This document shows, in pieces, positions 60,585 to 64,000 of a stretch of DNA of 64,000 nucleotides; position 1 is the first letter of the stretch, and every line of letters starts with the position of its first letter. This stretch comes from Paenibacillus sp. RC67 (GTDB lineage: Bacteria; Bacillota; Bacilli; Paenibacillales; NBRC-103111): the NCBI RefSeq assembly GCF_030020805.1, contig NZ_CP125098.1, forward strand, positions 1,778,001 through 1,842,000, written 5' to 3'. The notes beneath the pieces were generated by a model. It worked only from the letters and a program-made list of their open reading frames with translations. It was not told the origin of the DNA and ran no database searches. Position numbers and translations under genes: made by a program.

Positions 60585-60640
60585 AAAGCCCTGACATCTG
60601 TTCGCTCTAAAAAAGAGGGAAGCAGATGAGCAGGGCTTTG
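60585..60640. terminator. bidirectional terminator, rtcB / pdxK
   Basis: AAAGCCCTG pairs with CAGGGCTTT, with an inner CATCTG/CAGATG pairing. Confidence 0.75.
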
Positions 60641-60652
60641 TCATACATAAAA

Positions 60653-61462
60653 TTATTGATACTTTCTGTAAGCGGAATGCATCGTTGGACCAACAAAGGA
60701 ATTGATCGGGAAGCCGTGCTGAATCGCGCTCATAATGAAAGCTTTAGCTGTGGAGATGGCTTGCTTGACGTCGCTGCCTTTGGCCAATTCAGCGGTAATA
60801 GCAGCGGAATAAGTGCAGCCTGCTCCGTGAGTATAGGTTGTAGCGATTTTTTCCGATTCGTACAGTTCAAAGGATTTACCATCATACAGTAAATCGATAG
60901 CTGTCGGATGATCAAGCTTGGCTCCGCCTTTAATAAGAACGTACTTAGCACCGGAAGCGTGAATGGTTTGAGCGGCGTCCTTCATGTCGTCCAATGTTTT
61001 GATTGGAGCGCGGTCAGCGAGCTGAGCGGCTTCAAATAGGTTCGGTGTCACTACATCAGCCACTGGTACAAGCAGCTCTCTTAGAGCAACTGTTGTTTCC
61101 GGATGAAGTGCTTCATCGTTACCTTTACATACCATAACCGGATCAATGACGATACGGCTTAAGCCCTGCTTCTTAATCGTATGGGTCACAAGCTCGATAA
61201 TCTCGACAGACCCGAGCATGCCGGTCTTCAGCGCATCGACGCCGATACCGCCGAGAACGGTTTGAAGCTGCGCTTCAATTGTTGGCAGCGCCACAGGATG
61301 AACGCCGTGATGCCAGTTGTTGGCAGGGTCCATCGTAACGATAGTCGTAAGGACCGTCATTCCGTAGACGTCTCTTTCTTGGAACGTTTTCAAATCGGCT
61401 TGAATTCCAGCGCCCCCGCTTGTATCCGAACCGGCAATCGTTAATGCTTTGTGCATACTCAT
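60653..61462 (-). CDS. pdxK: pyridoxine/pyridoxal/pyridoxamine kinase PdxK (ThiD-like)
   Basis: 269 residues, ribokinase fold. The sequence follows B. subtilis PdxK (formerly YwdB) closely: AGSDTSGGAGIQADLKTFQE near the N-terminus, IDPVMVCKGNDEAL, VVTPNLFEAAQL and the THGAGCTYSAA anion hole with its Cys. It phosphorylates vitamin B6 vitamers; the ThiD paralogue acts on hydroxymethylpyrimidine, and activity on that substrate is also reported for the family. AAGGAGAGAAGC precedes the ATG. It supplies PLP, the cofactor sensed by the MocR regulator of this window. Confidence 0.92.
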   Translation of the reverse strand: MSMHKALTIAGSDTSGGAGIQADLKTFQERDVYGMTVLTTIVTMDPANNWHHGVHPVALPTIEAQLQTVLGGIGVDALKTGMLGSVEIIELVTHTIKKQGLSRIVIDPVMVCKGNDEALHPETTVALRELLVPVADVVTPNLFEAAQLADRAPIKTLDDMKDAAQTIHASGAKYVLIKGGAKLDHPTAIDLLYDGKSFELYESEKIATTYTHGAGCTYSAAITAELAKGSDVKQAISTAKAFIMSAIQHGFPINSFVGPTMHSAYRKYQ

Positions 61463-61777
61463 AATGCTTCTCTCCTTATAGCTATGTGCATAAATAATGG
61501 TTGGTAAGCGATCGTCTTTGAGACGTCTTCTTAACCATAGGTTGGTAATCTTTATCCTATCACTTTACGTGGAATTTTCAATGGAAAAACAAGAATATTC
61601 ATTTTATTAGATTCATCGTCAATCTTTCCGATACCCTGAATCCTGAGGTAAAAGCAGAAAAACAAGCGATAGGCTAAGGCTGTTATGTTCGTTATGATAG
61701 CGGAGAAGCAAAACTGCTGATCAGCTTGGACCGTTGAGGTACAGCTGTGATCATAAGGAACCGAGAGGGGATAATCG
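61463..61777. other. 315-base intergenic region
   Basis: Between divergent pdxK and the Gfo/Idh/MocA gene. A repeated GGTTGGTAA occurs near 61500 and 61542, and CGTCTTTGAGACG near 61511 is a small palindrome. No reading frame, terminator or clear promoter pair is seen. Confidence 0.4.
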
Positions 61778-62809
61778 ATGGGATCAGGCAAAATCAAGTT
61801 TGCAATTATCGGGGCGGGAGTTATTGCACCACTTCATGCAAGAGCGATTCAGCTCCATCCGGAAGCAGAACTTGTCGCTATTGTGGACAGCGTGATGGAG
61901 AAAGCACAGAAGCTCGCAGACGAATATAGCGTACCTTTTATTTATGAGCATATCGATCAACTGCTTCAGCAGTGTGATGTAGATGCAGTCTGCATCTGCC
62001 TGCCAAGCGGGCTCCACAGTGAAGTAACGATTGCTGCGGCTGAGGCCGGCAAGCATGTATTATGTGAAAAGCCGCTGGATATTACACTCGCGAATATGGA
62101 TGGGATGATTGCAGCATGCCGCAATAATAACGTCAAGCTAGCTACCGTGTTTCAGAAACGTACGACCGAGCTGGCGATTCAAACACGGCAGGCTGTTAAG
62201 GAAGGCAAGCTTGGCAAGCTTGTGCTGGGGGATGCTTATTTGAAATATTATCGTAGCCCAGAGTATTACAAAAGTGCCGATTGGCGGGGGACGTGGGAGG
62301 TCGACGGAGGCGGTGCCTTAATGAATCAAGGTGTTCACGGCGTAGATATTATTCGTTGGATCATGGGTGATGTGGACAGCGTATTCGCTTATGCGGCTCC
62401 GATTGTCCGGGATATCGAGGTTGAAGACACGGCAGTTGCGGTTGTGCGTTATAAGAACGGGGCTTTCGGCGTTATTCAAGGAGCGACATCAGTCAATCCT
62501 GGACAGGAGCCGAGATTCGAAATCCATGGCGAGCACGGCTCGATCATTTATGCGGACAGCGGCATTAAGCTCTGGAAGACGCTGGATGGCGAAGAGCCGC
62601 CTGCAGCAAGCTCCGAACATAAAGCGGAGGGCAGTGATAACCCTCAGGCGATTTCCGAGGACGGTCATTATATTCTGATTGATGACTTGATTCATGCTAT
62701 CCGGGAAGACCGGGAACCGTTAATCTCCGGTGAAGAGGCGCGTAAATCGGTAGAGCTGATCCTGGCGATCTATGAATCGGCGAGGACCGGTAAGGAAATT
62801 AAGCTTTAA
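61778..62809 (+). CDS. Gfo/Idh/MocA family oxidoreductase
   Basis: 343 residues, NAD(P)-dependent sugar dehydrogenase of the glucose-fructose oxidoreductase family. The Rossmann motif is IIGAGVIAPLHARAIQ; then come the family motifs CICLPSGLHSEVTIAAAEAGKHVLCEKPL (with the catalytic Lys of EKP) and GALMNQGVHGVDIIRWIMG. Substrate unknown, possibly inositols or rare sugars. GAGAGGGGATAATCG precedes the ATG. First of three genes of a catabolic cluster running off the edge. Confidence 0.92.
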   Translation: MGSGKIKFAIIGAGVIAPLHARAIQLHPEAELVAIVDSVMEKAQKLADEYSVPFIYEHIDQLLQQCDVDAVCICLPSGLHSEVTIAAAEAGKHVLCEKPLDITLANMDGMIAACRNNNVKLATVFQKRTTELAIQTRQAVKEGKLGKLVLGDAYLKYYRSPEYYKSADWRGTWEVDGGGALMNQGVHGVDIIRWIMGDVDSVFAYAAPIVRDIEVEDTAVAVVRYKNGAFGVIQGATSVNPGQEPRFEIHGEHGSIIYADSGIKLWKTLDGEEPPAASSEHKAEGSDNPQAISEDGHYILIDDLIHAIREDREPLISGEEARKSVELILAIYESARTGKEIKL

Positions 62810-62875
62810 ACAAGACAGTTACTGAAGGCGAATGGCTGAAAAGTCTCTTAAGAATTAGGAAACGGAGAGAAGTTT

Positions 62876-63793
62876 ATGAATGATACAAAAACATTAAACA
62901 TCGGAATGATCGGATTAGATACAAGTCATGCTCCAGCCTTTACGGAGCTTCTCAATGATCCGAAGCATCCGTATCATATTGCCGGTTCGCCGGTAACGAT
63001 CGCTTATCCCGGCGGTTCTCCGGACTTTGAGCTGAGCTATTCACGGGTCGACGGGTTTACCGCCAAGCTGCGGGGTGACTTGGGTGTGGAGATGGTCGGA
63101 ACGATCGAGGAGGTACCTAAGCGTTCCGACGCCATCCTGCTTCTCTCGGTGGACGGGCGGGTCCATCTGGAGCAGTTCGAGAAAATAGCGGCTTACGGCA
63201 AGCCGGTATTCATCGACAAGCCGTTTGCCGTCAGTAGTGCGGATGCCATAGCGATGGCAGAGATCGCCAACGAGCACGGCATACCGCTGATGAGCTGCTC
63301 GTCTGTCCGCTACGCGCAGGGGCTTAGCGAAGCAATTGCGGACGATGCGAGGGGCCGCATTATCGGGGCCGACTGCTACGGACCGATGGAGCTGCAGCCG
63401 ACGCAGCCAGGGCTGTTTTGGTACGGCATCCATACAGCGGATATGCTGTATGCTGTGATGGGCAAAGGCTGCAAAGAGGTGAGGGCGTTCACAAATGCCG
63501 ACCACGATGAAGTCGTCGGTGTATGGGAAGACGGTAGAATAGGTACGATTCGCGGCAACCGCAAGGGCAACCGGACGTTCGGCGCGCTAGTCCATAGAGA
63601 GAAGGCAAGTCAGTTCGTCGATGTGTATGCTGCCCCGAAGCCTTATTACGCCAGTATGCTGGAAGCGATCTTGAAGATGTTCCGTACGGGAGCAGCTCCT
63701 ATCGACATGAAGGAGACGTTGGAGGTCATCCGGTTTATTGAGGCGGTTAACGAAAGCAGGCAAACGGGTGCTGTCGTAAAGCTGGGTTGTTAG
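62876..63793 (+). CDS. Gfo/Idh/MocA-like oxidoreductase (second gene)
   Basis: 305 residues, shorter and diverged from its neighbour at 61778. It keeps the N-terminal GMIGLDTSHAPAFTELLND, in which the usual GxGxxG is replaced, the catalytic-Lys region VFIDKPFAVSSADAIAM and the later GLFWYGIHTADMLYAVMGKG. The changed nucleotide loop suggests either loose NAD binding or a different role. AACGGAGAGAAG precedes the ATG. Part of the cluster with the isomerase that follows. Confidence 0.85.
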   Translation: MNDTKTLNIGMIGLDTSHAPAFTELLNDPKHPYHIAGSPVTIAYPGGSPDFELSYSRVDGFTAKLRGDLGVEMVGTIEEVPKRSDAILLLSVDGRVHLEQFEKIAAYGKPVFIDKPFAVSSADAIAMAEIANEHGIPLMSCSSVRYAQGLSEAIADDARGRIIGADCYGPMELQPTQPGLFWYGIHTADMLYAVMGKGCKEVRAFTNADHDEVVGVWEDGRIGTIRGNRKGNRTFGALVHREKASQFVDVYAAPKPYYASMLEAILKMFRTGAAPIDMKETLEVIRFIEAVNESRQTGAVVKLGC

Positions 63794-63831
63794 ATTGAGA
63801 GCAAACTCATGTAAAGGAGCTGAACCAAACA

Positions 63832-64000
63832 ATGAAGTTGCCTTTTCAATTAGGCATTATAACCGACGAGGTGTCACAGCGGATCGAAGACTCGATAGCT
63901 TTGGCTCGGGAATTCGGGCTTACGGCACTGGAGCTGAGATCTGTGGACGGCGTACAGCTCCATCAGCTTGAGCCTGAACGGCTGGATGAGCTGCACCGTC
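63832..64000 (+). CDS. sugar phosphate isomerase/epimerase (5' part, cut by window end)
   Basis: 56 codons visible from ATG at 63832 with AAAGGAGC ahead, running off the edge. The start MKLPFQLGIITDEVSQRIED and the segment AREFGLTALELRSVDG are those of TIM-barrel (AP endonuclease 2 type) sugar isomerase/epimerases, which use an acidic/His metal site. It completes the dehydrogenase-dehydrogenase-isomerase set typical of inositol or rare-sugar catabolism. Confidence 0.8.
   Translation, partial: MKLPFQLGIITDEVSQRIEDSIALAREFGLTALELRSVDGVQLHQLEPERLDELHR

Noticed and set aside
61463..61777. Thiamine or PLP riboswitch in front of pdxK
   Set aside because: The minus-strand leader shows none of the conserved TPP or other riboswitch blocks, and no terminator hairpin.

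Overview
The window looks like a chromosomal segment of a spore-forming, low-to-mid-GC Gram-positive bacterium of the Bacillales, most likely Paenibacillus or a close relative. Evidence from the sequence: Firmicutes-type primosome genes (dnaB-dnaI), the sporulation checkpoint gene sda, a run of genes matching the Bacillus subtilis yut/yum/yui neighbourhood (yutI, yuzB, yutJ, yutM, yumC, yumB, yuiB), a coproheme-type hemQ, S-layer-homology surface proteins, and menaquinone synthesis by the futalosine route (mqnE and a UbiD-like decarboxylase). No rRNA, tRNA, CRISPR array, prophage or complete insertion sequence was seen.

Layout. 1-7.6 kb: end of a membrane protein gene, UbiD-like decarboxylase, an unknown gene, an SDR, then yutI / yuzB / frameshifted yutJ / mqnE / A-type Fe-S carrier. 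7.8-9.7 kb: small genes, a 206-bp palindromic repeat set between two copies of a terminator hairpin, and sda downstream of a cluster of DnaA boxes. 9.7-15.3 kb: aldo/keto reductase, yumC, NDH-2 behind a Rex-like operator, hemQ, yuiB, ywbE. 15.4-21.4 kb: dnaB-dnaI, a SnoaL-like protein, trxA, uvrC. 21.4-26.9 kb: a CPBP protease, then a c-di-AMP riboswitch in front of ktrB (frameshifted), ktrA and a cation/proton antiporter. 26.9-31.3 kb: LysR regulator and sdhCAB. 31.4-33.8 kb: LacI regulator with a GH88 unsaturated glucuronyl hydrolase. 33.8-39 kb: CDF transporter, a gap with 21-bp tandem repeats, GNAT plus a small phosphatase, a gene relic, a YtkA-like lipoprotein, and a divergent LysR/membrane protein pair. 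39.1-43.9 kb: a menaquinol oxidase operon (qoxABCD-ctaB type). 43.9-46.7 kb: divergent MocR regulator and nitrilase with three direct-repeat operators. 47-55.6 kb: a 2435-residue SLH/5'-nucleotidase surface protein and a secreted companion. 55.6-64 kb: pentapeptide protein, DUF1906 protein, MFS transporter, second 206-bp repeat, RtcB, pdxK, and the start of a Gfo/Idh/MocA-isomerase sugar cluster cut by the window edge.

Much of the window serves menaquinone-based respiration: quinone synthesis (mqnE, UbiD-like), electron entry (two NDH-2 genes, succinate dehydrogenase), a terminal quinol oxidase with its heme O synthase, heme b synthesis (hemQ) and Fe-S maturation (yutI, yutM). The most unusual signals are the two 206-bp imperfect-palindrome elements that each sit between duplicated terminator hairpins, the DnaA-box cluster at sda, the riboswitch-controlled potassium operon that includes an antiporter, and two otherwise intact genes (yutJ, ktrB) both broken exactly at 7-G tracts.
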